Shown piece after piece: positions 34,550 through 42,963 of a stretch of DNA of 64,000 nucleotides. Position numbers and translations under genes: made by a program. Source of the stretch: AP-15 sp963832875 (GTDB lineage Bacteria; Pseudomonadota; Alphaproteobacteria; ATCC43930; CGMCC-115725); assembly GCA_963832875.1 (NCBI GenBank), contig CAWHWB010000011.1, positions 92,627 through 156,626 on the forward strand. Reading direction: 5' to 3'. The notes beneath the pieces were generated by a model. It saw only the letters and a program-made list of their open reading frames with translations, had not been told where the DNA came from and did no database searches. Within the stretch, counting starts at the first letter, position 1. Each line of letters begins with the position of its first letter.

Positions 34550-36256
34550 TCAGCCGGACAGGTCCGCGCGGAAATGCTTCAGCACCTGCCTGACCGGGTT
34601 CATCGCCGCCTGACCGAGCCCGCAGATCGAGGCGTCGGCCATGACCTGCGTCAATTCGTTGAGCAGATCCTCGTCCCAGTGCGGCATGGTCATTAGCTTG
34701 ACCGCCTTCTCGGTGCCCGCGCGGCACGGCGTGCACTGGCCGCAGCTCTCGTCCTCGAAAAAGCGCAACAGGTTCAATGCCACCGCCTTCATGTCGTCCC
34801 GGTCGGACAATACGACCACCGCACCCGAGCCGGTAAAGCAGCCATGCGGTTCGAGCGTGCCGAAATCGAGCGGGATGTCGGCCATCGCCGCCGGCAGGAT
34901 TCCGCCCGAGGCGCCGCCCGGCAGATAGCCCTTGAAGGCGTGGCCCTCGGCCATGCCCCCGCAGAATTCGTCGATCAGCTGGCGTGCGGTGATCCCGGCC
35001 GGGGCGAGCTTGACCCCCGGATCGCGCACCCGCCCCGACACCGAAAAGGTGCGCAGCCCCTTGCGCCCGTTGCGGCCGTGGCCGGTGAACCACTCCGCCC
35101 CCTGCTCGACGATGTCGCGCACCCAGTAGAGCGTCTCGACATTGTTGCACAGGGTCGGCCGGCCGAAGAGCCCGACCTGCGCCGGAAACGGCGGGCGCTG
35201 CCGCGGCAATCCGCGCTTCCCTTCGATGCTCTCGAGCATCGCCGATTCCTCGCCGCAGATATAGGCGCCGGCACCCCGGCGCAGGTGGATACGTGTGCGC
35301 GGCGCGAGTCCCGCCGCGGTGAGCGCCGTGATCTCGCCGTCGAGGATCGCCCGGCATTGCGGGTATTCGTCGCGCAGGTAGATGTAGATGTCGGCGGCTT
35401 CGACCGCCCAGCCGGCGATCAGCATCCCTTCGAGAAAGCGGTGCGGGTCGGTTTCGAGAAAATAGCGGTCCTTGAAGGTGCCGGGCTCGCCCTCATCGGC
35501 ATTGACCGCGAGCAGCCGGGGCGTGGGCTCCTGGAGGACCAGGCGCCATTTCCGCCCGGTCGGAAACCCGGCGCCGCCGAGCCCGCGCAACCCGGAATGT
35601 TCGAGCGCTTCGATCAGCGCCTCGGGCCGGCGCTCGCCGGCGAGGCAGGCTTGCAGCAGGCGATAACCACCGCCCGCGCGGTAGGCGTCGAGACTCGATA
35701 AAGGCCGGGATCGCGGGATGCGCGGCGCCGGCGGCGACCGCGGCGCCGACGTTCTCGACGGTCGCGTGCTCGTGCAGGGCGTGGCCGATCGCGACGACCG
35801 GCGCGCGTGTGGCAGCCGCCCATGCACGGCGCGCGGACCACGCGCACGCCGTCGCCGAGCCGGCTTTGCAAGTCGGTTAGCAGGCGCTGGGCGCCGGCGA
35901 GTTCGCAGCTTAGGCTGTCGCACACCCGCACCGTCAGCGCCGGCGACGCCGGTCTCGTCATCCATGACGATGTCGAAATGGGCGTAGAACGAGGCGACCT
36001 CGTAGACTTCGACGAGTGCCAGCCGCATCTCCTCCGCCAACGCAACCAGATGGCGCGCGTGGAGGCAGCCGAAATGGTCCTGCAACAGGTGCAGGTGCTC
36101 GATCAGCAGATCGCGCCGTCGCTCGCGGGCGCCAAGCAAGGCCTGCACCTCGGCCAGAGCCGCCGGATCGACTTGCCGGCCCTTCGGGTGGTCGAGCCCG
36201 CGCCGCCGTCCGGAGCCCGGATGAATGCGGCGGTCGTGTCTCACTTGCGTGTTCAA
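34550..36256 (-). CDS. fdsB: Formate dehydrogenase diaphorase subunit, fused NuoE-NuoF type, with three +1 frameshifts as sequenced
   Basis: The gene passes electrons from FdsA to NAD. The N-terminal NuoE-like part (about 25-110) and the NuoF-like part (about 195-568: GLRGLGGAGFPTGRKW, NADEGEPGTFKDR, GAGAYICGEESA, SCGQCTPCRAGTEK) are in one frame. Between them the [2Fe-2S] thioredoxin-like segment appears only in the other frames: VCDSLSCELAG, then APCMGGCH, then RAPVVAIGHALHEHATVENVG. Single-base insertions near 35943-35948, 35806-35811 and 35696-35702 explain this and sum to a full codon, so no stop results. As read, the E-subunit cluster ligands are lost. The TTG at 36254-36256 is the likely start. 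fdsG and fdsB are fused. Confidence 0.85.
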   Translation of the reverse strand: MNTQVRHDRRIHPGSGRRRGLDHPKGRQVDPAALAEVQALLGARERRRDLLIEHLHLLQDHFGCLHARHLVALAEEMRLALVEVYEVASFYAHFDIVMDDETGVAGADGAGVRQPKLRTRRRPAPANRLAKPARRRRARGPRAVHGRLPHARRSSRSATPCTSTRPSRTSAPRSPPAPRIPRSRPLSSLDAYRAGGGYRLLQACLAGERRPEALIEALEHSGLRGLGGAGFPTGRKWRLVLQEPTPRLLAVNADEGEPGTFKDRYFLETDPHRFLEGMLIAGWAVEAADIYIYLRDEYPQCRAILDGEITALTAAGLAPRTRIHLRRGAGAYICGEESAMLESIEGKRGLPRQRPPFPAQVGLFGRPTLCNNVETLYWVRDIVEQGAEWFTGHGRNGRKGLRTFSVSGRVRDPGVKLAPAGITARQLIDEFCGGMAEGHAFKGYLPGGASGGILPAAMADIPLDFGTLEPHGCFTGSGAVVVLSDRDDMKAVALNLLRFFEDESCGQCTPCRAGTEKAVKLMTMPHWDEDLLNELTQVMADASICGLGQAAMNPVRQVLKHFRADLSG

Positions 36257-36320
36257 TGATCACGCCTTTCCGGACCGCGGGCCTCCGGCCCGCAATGCGG
36301 GCGAGACGCCCGTGCTCCCA

Positions 36321-37553
36321 CTAAACCGCCCCGTCCTTGTGCAATTCGGCGATCGCGTCTCGGCCGTAGCCGAGCCAGGCGAGGACCTCGTCGGTGTGCT
36401 CGCCTAGGAGCGGCGAGCGCTTCACCTCGACCGGCGAATCCGAGAGGTTGATCGGCGAGCCGACCTGGACGTAGCGGCCGCGGGTCGGATGGTCGACCTC
36501 GACCAGATAGCCGCGCTCGTACAGCGACTTGTCCTCGTAGATGTCCTTCATCGACAGGATCGGGCCGCACGGCACGTCGACCTCGTTCAACGCCTGCCAT
36601 GACCTCGAATTTGGTCTTGGTCATCGTCCATTTCTCGATGATCGAGAAGCATTCCGGGATTTTCGGCAGACGCGCCTGCGGGCGTCGCATATGCGGGATC
36701 GGTGATCAGTTCCTCGCGGCCGGCACAACTTCATCAGCGGCTCCCAGCAGGGCGGCTGGATGATCACATAGACCCAGTCGTTCTGCCCGCCCGGGGCGCA
36801 GCGCAGCGCCGCCCCCGGCTGGCCGCCGCCCGAGGCGTTGCCGGCGCGCGGCACGGCGTCGCCGAATTCCTTGTTCGGGTATTCCGGCAACGGGCCCTTC
36901 ATGACGCGCTGCTGGTCGCGCATCTTGACCCGGCACAGATTGAGCACCGCGTCGGTCATCGCCACTTCGACGCGCTGGCCCCTGCCGGTGCGCTCGCGCT
37001 GGAAGAGGGCGGCGAGGATGCCGGCGACGGTGTGCACGCCGGTGCCGCTGTCGCCGATCTGGGCGCCGGTCACGGTCGGCGGGCCGTCCTCCCAGCCGGT
37101 CGTGCTGGCCGACCCGCCCATGCATTGGGCGACGTTCTCATAGGCCTTGCAATCGGCATAGGGGCCGGGGCCGAAGCCCTTGATCGAGGCGTAGATGACC
37201 CGCGGGTTCAGTTCCTGGAAGCGCTCCCAGGTGAAGCCCTGGCGGTCGAGCACGCCCGGTCCGAAATTCTCGAGGATCACGTCGCAGCGGCGGACCAGCT
37301 CTTCGATGACTCGCCGGCCGCCGGGCGATTTCAGGTTGACCGTGATGCTGCGCTTGTTCGAGTTCAGCATCGTGAAATAGAGGCTGTCGGCGCCTTTTAC
37401 GTCCTGCAGCTGGCCGCGGGTGATGTCGCCGCGCCCCGGCATCTCGATCTTGATCACGTCGGCGCCCATCCACGCCAGCAGCTGGGTTGCGGTCGGGCCG
37501 GCCTGGACATGGCCGAAATCGAGGATGCGCACACCTTCAAGGGCTTTAGTCAT
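36321..37553 (-). CDS. frc: Formyl-CoA:oxalate CoA-transferase (Frc), three +1 frameshifts as sequenced
   Basis: Frc moves CoA from formyl-CoA to oxalate. The class-III CoA-transferase sequence is clear: MTKALEGVRILDFGHVQAGPT, the conserved Asp region of GQLQDVKGADSLYFTMLNSNKRS, FGPGPYADCKAYENVAQCMGG, VKMRDQQRV, then in other frames EELITDPAYATP and ARLPKIPECFSIIEKWTMTKTKFEVM, and again in the first frame NEVDVPCGPILSMKDI to the end. Extra bases near 36717-36725, 36674-36679 and 36594-36599 break it. It is about 411 residues when corrected. ATG 37551-37553 overlaps the gntR end by eight bases. As read it would truncate in the C-terminal third. Confidence 0.85.
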
Positions 37554-38319
37554 TCGACTTGCCTCCATCTGTCGTCGGGGTGAGGGCCTCAATAGGATGC
37601 GTCGCATCGAGAAAATCGCCGTGCTGCTCGACATGCGCGGCGAGCCCGAGCGTGTGCTCGCGCGCCAGCCGCTCGGCGAGCTCGGGGTCGCGGCGTTCGA
37701 GCGCCTCGATGATCGCCATGTGATCGATGATCGACCGCGCCGCCCGGTTTTCCTGATGGATCGTGATCTTGCGGATCGCGCGCATGTGGATGAACAGGTT
37801 CTCCGTCATTTCGGCGAGCAGCGCGCAGCCGCTCATCTTGATAATCGCCTGGTGAAAGGCGATGTTCGCATCCGAATATTCATCGAGCCGCTCGCCGCGA
37901 TTCCCGGCGCTGAATTCGGCCATCAGCCGGCGCAAATCGGCGATTTCGGCGTCGGCGGCGCGCTCGGCGGCAAGCCGCGCCGCCATGCTTTCGAGCGCCG
38001 CCATGACCGTGATCATCTCGACCATCTCGCGCTTGGTCTTGCGCACGACATAGATGCCGCGACGCGGACGGGTGCGGACAAAGCCTTCCTGCTCCAGGAG
38101 GGTCATCGCCTCGCGGATCGGCGTGCGGCTGACCCCGAGCCCCTCGGAGAGCCGGCGCTCGTCGAGCCGGATCTCGTGCGCGTGGCCGTACATGTCCATC
38201 GCCGCGATCGCCCGCTTCAGCGCCGCATAGGCTTCCTTGCCGACGCTGGTGCCGGTGTCGAGCCGCGCCATGTCGAGCATTGGCGAGAGCGGGTCGGGTC
38301 GTTGGCGGGCTCCGGACAT
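37546..38319 (-). CDS. GntR-family (FCD domain) transcriptional regulator
   Basis: The 257-residue regulator has a winged helix (about 28-98) with LSEGLGVSRTPIREAMTLLEQEGFV and TRPRRGIYV, and a C-terminal all-helical FCD ligand domain (about 105-235) with the metal/ligand residues in DEYSDANIAFHQAI and DHMAIIEALERRD. It is first in the operon and overlaps frc, so it most likely controls oxalate/formate use in response to a carboxylate ligand. An operator-like palindrome lies 13 bases before its start. Confidence 0.93.
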   Translation of the reverse strand: MSGARQRPDPLSPMLDMARLDTGTSVGKEAYAALKRAIAAMDMYGHAHEIRLDERRLSEGLGVSRTPIREAMTLLEQEGFVRTRPRRGIYVVRKTKREMVEMITVMAALESMAARLAAERAADAEIADLRRLMAEFSAGNRGERLDEYSDANIAFHQAIIKMSGCALLAEMTENLFIHMRAIRKITIHQENRAARSIIDHMAIIEALERRDPELAERLAREHTLGLAAHVEQHGDFLDATHPIEALTPTTDGGKSND

Positions 38320-38331
38320 ACGTTAGGTATA

Positions 38332-38341
38332 TGGTATACCA
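38332..38341. promoter_or_regulatory. Candidate GntR operator
   Basis: TGGTATACCA is a perfect 10-base palindrome 13 bases upstream of the gntR start. A further half site GGTAT lies just before it (38326-38330). Short AT-centred TGGT/ACCA palindromes are typical of FCD-type GntR proteins, so autoregulation of gntR-frc-fds is likely. Confidence 0.5.
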
Positions 38342-38390
38342 GAGCGCAGGGCAACCCGCTTTCGGCCCCTCGAAAGCGGGATTGTTCACA

Positions 38391-38420
38391 TAAAAAAGCC
38401 CGGCCGCTTTGGGCCGGGCT
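38391..38420 (-). terminator. Rho-independent terminator after the 311-aa gene
   Basis: On the minus strand AGCCCGGCC (38420-38412) pairs with GGCCGGGCT (38405-38397) around a six-base loop, followed by a run of six T (38397-38392). It lies just after the stop codon of the gene ending at 38449 and insulates it from the gntR operon. Confidence 0.85.
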
Positions 38421-38448
38421 GCTGGGAAAGCCTCTGCCCGCGTGCGCC

Positions 38449-39384
38449 TTAATCGGCGGCGGCGGCGAGGTTCGGGGTCGGCTCCAACGGCAAGCCGGGG
38501 TGCCCGGTCAATCTCTCACCTTCCGCCCACATCTCGAGCGCCTGCTTTTTCATCGCCGGAAAGACGGAGGCAATCTTTTCCGCGTCGAGATCGGCCGCGA
38601 TCCCCGGATAGCCGGCGCGCTCGATCATTGCCCGCAATTTTCCGGTCTCGAACTGCTCCAATGTCCACGCCAGTGGATCTTCGACCAGGGTCCGGTCCCA
38701 ATAGATGCGATGGTTCTTATTGCGCGGTCCATAGTGGTAATGCGCGCCGTTCCAAAAATGATCGAAGGCGAGGAGCTCAGTTTCTTCCGTGTAATGCTTG
38801 CCCGGCGTGCCGCCGATATCGGCGAGCACATGGATCGCGAGACCGCCATCGCCCATCGGCAGCCGCCGCATCTCGAGCCCGAACCGGATGTTGCCGGCTT
38901 CGAAGATGTGCGTGCCGCGGTTATGTTTGACGGTGTTCCGTTTGGTCGCGTAGAGCTCGCGGGTGCAAGCTTCCAAATCGGGCAGGATATCCCGCACCTC
39001 CGACATCTCGGTCGCCTTGGCGATCTGCGGATAGCCGGCTCGCTCCAGCATTTTCGGCAGCTTCGCCCCGAGCGTCTTGATGGTCCAGCCGATCGGGTTT
39101 CCGTCGGTGATCGGGTCCATCCGGTACAGGTTCGTCAGGGCGGCGCCACCCAGCATCTCCGGCCCGGCGACCTTGAGATCGGGGTTTTCGGGCCCATACT
39201 CATAGCTTTTTTCGATGTCGAAGCAGTTGAACCGCAAGAGGGTCGTCGCTTTACCGGCGACATCCGCCATCACGTCGATCGAGACGCCCTGGTCAGCATG
39301 ATCCTGGATGTTACCGTCCCACAATTCATGCCTGACGACAAACGACAGCGGCCCCGCGGTGAATTTCTGTGATGCCAGTGGCAT
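38449..39384 (-). CDS. Unrecognised 311-aa protein with two homologous halves
   Basis: The two halves resemble each other: GVSIDVMADVAGKATTLLRF..SYEYGP (about 34-65) matches GLAIHVLADIGGTPGK..LLAFDHF..YHYGP (about 184-220), and LPKMLERAGYPQIA matches LRAMIERAGYPGIA. Each half thus seems to be a beta-rich domain followed by a helical segment. There is no signal peptide or membrane segment. I cannot name a function with confidence. It has its own terminator and is 69 bases after a flavin monooxygenase-like gene in the same direction, so the two may be co-transcribed and functionally linked. Confidence 0.85.
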   Translation of the reverse strand: MPLASQKFTAGPLSFVVRHELWDGNIQDHADQGVSIDVMADVAGKATTLLRFNCFDIEKSYEYGPENPDLKVAGPEMLGGAALTNLYRMDPITDGNPIGWTIKTLGAKLPKMLERAGYPQIAKATEMSEVRDILPDLEACTRELYATKRNTVKHNRGTHIFEAGNIRFGLEMRRLPMGDGGLAIHVLADIGGTPGKHYTEETELLAFDHFWNGAHYHYGPRNKNHRIYWDRTLVEDPLAWTLEQFETGKLRAMIERAGYPGIAADLDAEKIASVFPAMKKQALEMWAEGERLTGHPGLPLEPTPNLAAAAD

Positions 39385-39453
39385 ATCGCACTCCTTTTTG
39401 GTTGGTGAGAGTGTAGAGGACGCGGGCGATTATTGCACCAGTTTATCGCTGCG

Positions 39454-40638
39454 TTAAAACCCAAACATCGCCGTATCCGGCGCCAGCCCGAACAGGACTC
39501 GGCCGATCGTTTCGTAATGCGCTTGCCGGCCCTGGGCCTGCTGTGAGGCGGTATGCATGTCGCGAAAGCGGCGCTCAAACGGGCGGTCGTCGAAAATCGC
39601 CGTAGCACCAGCGCTGTGGTAGAGGGTGTTGACGACCTCGCGTGCTTGGTGAATGGCCCAGGTCGAGGCGAGGCGGATCATCGTGTTTTGCTCCAGGTTG
39701 AGCTCGCCGGTCTCGCCGACCGCCTCCCAGATCTCCGCGAGACCGCTCAGCAGGAAGGCGCGCGCCGAGCGTAGCCGCGCCTCGGCTTGGGCCAGCTGCG
39801 ATTGAATTACCTGGTTCTCGCACAACGGCTGCCGGATGCCGCGCGGCGTCTTCTGTGTCGCGAGTTCGGTGAAGTCGGCGATCATGCCGCGTGCAATGCC
39901 GAGCGCCACCGCGGCAACGCCGCAGGCGTAGAGATTGCTGCTGCTGAAAGCGTAGAGCCGGCCCGGCTGGCGCGGCGCGATTTCGGGGTCGCGCAGCACC
40001 GTGTAACGCTCGGGGATAAAGAGATCGGTCACCGAGTACCGATCGCTGCCGGTGCCGCGCAGGCCGACCACACGCCAGATGTCGGTCATCGCAGCACGGC
40101 TCTTGGGAAACAGCAGGGTGCGCAGGATTTCGCCACCATCCGGGCGGCACAACGGCTCGCCACCGGCGCCGCGCATCACGACATGGGCGCCGAGCCAGCT
40201 TGCATGATGGCTGCCGCTGGCGAAGTTCCAGGCGCCGGTCAGGCGGAACCCGCCGGGAACGACATCGAGCTTCGCCGGCCCGACCGGTCCCCAGGCGACG
40301 ATGCCGTCGGGCGGTCCGAAAATTTCTTGCGCGATTTCGGGATCGAGAAAGGCTGCGACCATCGAGCAGCCATTCGCCTGTTCGATACACCAGCCGGTGC
40401 TCGCGTCGTAGCTGGCGATTTGCTCGACCACTTGAAAATAGGTCATCGGGTCGAGTTCGGCGCCGCCGAGAGCGCGCGGCTGCAGCAAGCGGAACAACCC
40501 GTTGTCGATCAGCGCCGAGAGGACCGATGGCGGCAATTCGCGGTTGCGCTCGATCTCGTCGGCCGCCGCGGCGAGAGCCTGCCCAAGCGAGCCGGCGAGT
40601 GCCACATAATCCGGGCTGTCGTGCAAAGCCTCGCCCAT
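39454..40638 (-). CDS. Acyl-CoA dehydrogenase-fold protein, probable class-D flavin monooxygenase
   Basis: This 394-residue protein starts at ATG 40636-40638, preceded by AGGAGAT seven bases upstream; a longer in-frame form is unlikely. The fold is that of flavin-dependent hydroxylases: NGLFRLLQPRALGGAELDP, the beta domain GGFRLTGAWNFASGSHHASW, GLRGTGSDRYSVTDLFIPERYT, and a C-terminal helix bundle with HSAGATAIFDDRPFERRFRDMHTASQQAQGR, a segment shared with HsaA-type enzymes. It needs a flavin reductase not seen nearby. Together with the downstream 311-aa gene it may degrade an aromatic or related compound; this is inference. Confidence 0.85.
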   Translation of the reverse strand: MGEALHDSPDYVALAGSLGQALAAAADEIERNRELPPSVLSALIDNGLFRLLQPRALGGAELDPMTYFQVVEQIASYDASTGWCIEQANGCSMVAAFLDPEIAQEIFGPPDGIVAWGPVGPAKLDVVPGGFRLTGAWNFASGSHHASWLGAHVVMRGAGGEPLCRPDGGEILRTLLFPKSRAAMTDIWRVVGLRGTGSDRYSVTDLFIPERYTVLRDPEIAPRQPGRLYAFSSSNLYACGVAAVALGIARGMIADFTELATQKTPRGIRQPLCENQVIQSQLAQAEARLRSARAFLLSGLAEIWEAVGETGELNLEQNTMIRLASTWAIHQAREVVNTLYHSAGATAIFDDRPFERRFRDMHTASQQAQGRQAHYETIGRVLFGLAPDTAMFGF

Positions 40639-41058
40639 CTTTCGATCTCCTGTCTGCGCGCCGTGGCCGCAGCAGGCATTCAACCAGCGAGCCGCACGCT
40701 CGCCCTTGATCTGGATCAAGGGACCGGGTCGGGGACGCTGAACCGGGAGGCCAAGGTTGTCTGAGGGATTGAGAGGCAGAGCGCTACCTCGAGCGCTCAA
40801 CCGAAGACCAGTTTCGGGGGTCGGCTCCGATGCCAACCCGCGGCCCGTCAATGCCTCGCCTTCCGCTGCGTGCGGGTTGCGGAGTTCTGTTGCCGTCCCG
40901 CCGCTCGGCGCCGCCTCCCGCCGACGCGACCCTGGCCGCGCGGCTGAAGCCAACCCCAGCTGCACGCGGCGCATCGGGGATGCGGTGGCGTGCCGGCCCG
41001 GCTAGGATCGGATCGCCGACAAATCGACCGATCGGCCGATGGGGGGAGAGGAAACGCG
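40639..41058. other. Divergent intergenic region between flavin monooxygenase and MFS genes
   Basis: About 420 bases should hold promoters for both directions. Apart from the 48-base coding remnant at 40816-40863 and GC-rich sequence with open frames by composition, I see no defined operator or repeat. A GGGGGGAGAGG ribosome site precedes the MFS start. Confidence 0.4.
40816..40863 (-). pseudogene. Remnant of a second copy of the 311-aa gene's 3' end
   Basis: The minus strand here encodes AEGEALTGRGLASEPTP in an open frame, closely matching AEGERLTGHPGLPLEPTP at the C terminus of the protein at 38449-39384. The DNA also aligns over about 60 bases. No other part of that gene was found nearby. 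It looks like a scar of an old duplication or rearrangement in the gap between the divergent monooxygenase and transporter genes. Confidence 0.4.
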
Positions 41059-42351
41059 ATGCTGGCCTGGCTGCGCGATCTGACGTCGCGGGAACGCCGC
41101 ACGATGCTCGCCTGCTGGGGCGGCTGGACCTTGGACGGCTTCGATCAGGGGCTGTACAGCTATATCGTGCCGACGGTCATCGCCGTCTGGGGCATGTCGA
41201 CCGGTGCTGCCGGCACGATCGGCACCGTCACTGTCGTGACCTCGTCGTTCGGCGGCTGGTTTGCCGGCGCGCTCGCCGACCGCTTCGGCCGGGTGCGCAT
41301 GCTGCAATTCGCGATCCTGTGGTATTCGCTGTTCACTTTCCTCTGCGGCTTCGCGCAGAACTTCGAGCAGCTATTCGTCCTGCGCGGCCTGCACGGGCTA
41401 GGCTTCGGCGGCGAGTGGGCCACCGGCGCGGTATTGATGGGCGAGGTCATCCGCGACAAATATCGCGGTCGCGGCGTCGGCTTCGTGCAGACCGGCGCCG
41501 CCTTCGGGCCGGGGCTCGCGGCACTCGTCTATGCCGGCCTCTTTGCGGTTCTGCCCGCCGCGATAGCTTGGCGGGCATTGTTCTGGGTCGGCATCCTGCC
41601 CGGTCTATTCGTGTTGTGGATCCGCCGCAGCATTCCCGAATCGGAAGCCTTCGCCGGTCGAGGCAGCAGCGGCCCGCAGCCCGGGTTCGCCCACCTGCTG
41701 TCGGCGTTTCGCGGACCCTATCTGTGGCTGACCCTGAAAGTGTCGCTGATGGTCATGGGCGCGCAGGGCGGGGTGTGGGCCGTCGGATTCTGGATGCCGA
41801 CCTATCTGCGCACCGTGCGCCATCTGACCAACTCCCACACCGGGCTCTATGTCGCGGTGCTGGCGGTGGGATCGCTGATCGGCTTTCTCTGCGGTGCCTA
41901 TCTCGCCGACGCGATCGGCCGCAAATGGACGTTTATGATCTCGGCCGTCGCGTCTATCGTGATGGTTCTAATCTATCTCTACGTGCCGATTGGCAACACG
42001 GGTCTCCTCTTCCTCGGGATCCCGCTCAACACCGCGATCCTGATGAAGTTCGCGCCGATGGGCCCGTTCATGACCGAGCTCTACCCGACTTCGATCCGCG
42101 GCACCGGCCAGGGTTTTTGCTACAACGCGGGGCGCGCGATCGGCTCGGTGTTCATGACTGCGATCGGTTTTGCGACCGTCATAATGCCGCTCGGCACGGC
42201 GATCGCGCTGTTCTCGACCTTGGCCCATGTGCTGATGATCGTCATGCTCCTGCTGCTCCCGGAAACCCGCGGCCGCGCCATCGCGAGCCTCGACCCCGCG
42301 GCATCTGGCGCGGCCGCGGAATCCTCGCGATCGGCCGCCGGGCGTGGTTAA
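41059..42351 (+). CDS. MFS transporter, acid:H+ symporter type; candidate oxalate/carboxylate importer
   Basis: The 430-residue protein has twelve predicted transmembrane helices. MFS signatures are DRFGRVRML between helices 2 and 3, GGEWATGAVLMGEV in helix 4, YLADAIGRKWT in the second half, and ELYPTSIRGTGQGFCYN. These resemble the aromatic acid/sialic acid (AAHS/NanT-like) branch. ATG 41059 is preceded by GGGGAGAGG. It lies on the same strand as oxc, about 0.6 kb upstream and separated from it by a minus-strand gene, so a role in importing oxalate or a related acid is plausible but unproven. Confidence 0.85.
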   Translation: MLAWLRDLTSRERRTMLACWGGWTLDGFDQGLYSYIVPTVIAVWGMSTGAAGTIGTVTVVTSSFGGWFAGALADRFGRVRMLQFAILWYSLFTFLCGFAQNFEQLFVLRGLHGLGFGGEWATGAVLMGEVIRDKYRGRGVGFVQTGAAFGPGLAALVYAGLFAVLPAAIAWRALFWVGILPGLFVLWIRRSIPESEAFAGRGSSGPQPGFAHLLSAFRGPYLWLTLKVSLMVMGAQGGVWAVGFWMPTYLRTVRHLTNSHTGLYVAVLAVGSLIGFLCGAYLADAIGRKWTFMISAVASIVMVLIYLYVPIGNTGLLFLGIPLNTAILMKFAPMGPFMTELYPTSIRGTGQGFCYNAGRAIGSVFMTAIGFATVIMPLGTAIALFSTLAHVLMIVMLLLLPETRGRAIASLDPAASGAAAESSRSAAGRG

Positions 42352-42425
42352 TCAGATAGGGCGGTGGCCCGCTGGTCGATGCCGATGGCGGGCAGCGCTG
42401 CGCTTCACCCGCGCTACCACCAGCC
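42352..42425. repeat. Dispersed GGCGGGT/ACCCGCC-type repeat
   Basis: The segment contains TAGGGCGGTGGCCCGC and TGCGCTTCACCCGCGCTACCA, close to the copy at about 42.86-42.93 kb and to 44.71-44.76 kb. It is a short intergenic palindromic repeat with no coding signal. Confidence 0.5.
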
Positions 42426-42434
42426 GTCGCGGCA

Positions 42435-42746
42435 TTAGCTCGGAGCTAAGTAGCTGCCAAAGACCCAGCCCGTTCCTTCCGACGAGCGCACCCGCATCCA
42501 TCCGTAATTGGCGCTGGCGGTGGCGCGAAGCGGCATGCCCGGCCGGAGAATGCCAATCACCGGTGCGTCAACAGTCGGCCCGGCCCGCAGAAAGACCGCA
42601 TGGTTTGGCGTGTAGTCCCGCGCCGTCGCGTAGACGTGCTTGCTGTAGGGGATATAGGATTTCGCGGCCGCGGTCCCGCCGATCAGCGGTGCAGCAATCA
42701 TCAGCGCTGCAACCGCGGCGGCGGCTCTGATGGTAGTCAAGGGCAT
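42435..42746 (-). CDS. Exported small SH3b-domain protein
   Basis: From ATG 42744-42746 (GGAG seven bases upstream) the 103-residue protein has a signal peptide of about 28 residues (MPLTTIRAAAAVAALMIAAP, cleavage near GGTAAA). A bacterial SH3-like domain (about 45-100) follows, with LRAGPTVDAPVIGILRPGMPL and GWMRVRSSEGTGWVFGSYL. Such domains bind peptidoglycan or proteins in the periplasm. It is flanked on both sides by the same repeat family. Confidence 0.8.
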   Translation of the reverse strand: MPLTTIRAAAAVAALMIAAPLIGGTAAAKSYIPYSKHVYATARDYTPNHAVFLRAGPTVDAPVIGILRPGMPLRATASANYGWMRVRSSEGTGWVFGSYLAPS

Positions 42747-42853
42747 AGCCTGCTCCACAAACGTCATTGAAGAAATGGCTGCCCCGATCCTCGCACCCGA
42801 AACGCTTGCCGATTCCAGCCGTTCCGATTTTATTCTGATTATATCGAGCAAGA

Positions 42854-42926
42854 CGTGGGCGGGTATAACCCGCCGTGCCGGCCCACAAGGTATGGAGGGT
42901 TGCGCTGCGCTTCACCCGCCCTACGC
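42854..42926. repeat. Dispersed repeat, second copy
   Basis: GGGCGGGTATAACCCGCC is followed by GTGCCGGCCC and GCGCTGCGCTTCACCCGCCCTACGC. The inner part repeats that at 42.35-42.42 kb (GCGCTGCGCTTCACCCGC). It lies just upstream of oxc and may include its leader. Confidence 0.55.
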
Positions 42927-42963
42927 TTTGGCCTAGAACCTCGGGCATGCACAGGACCCAAGA

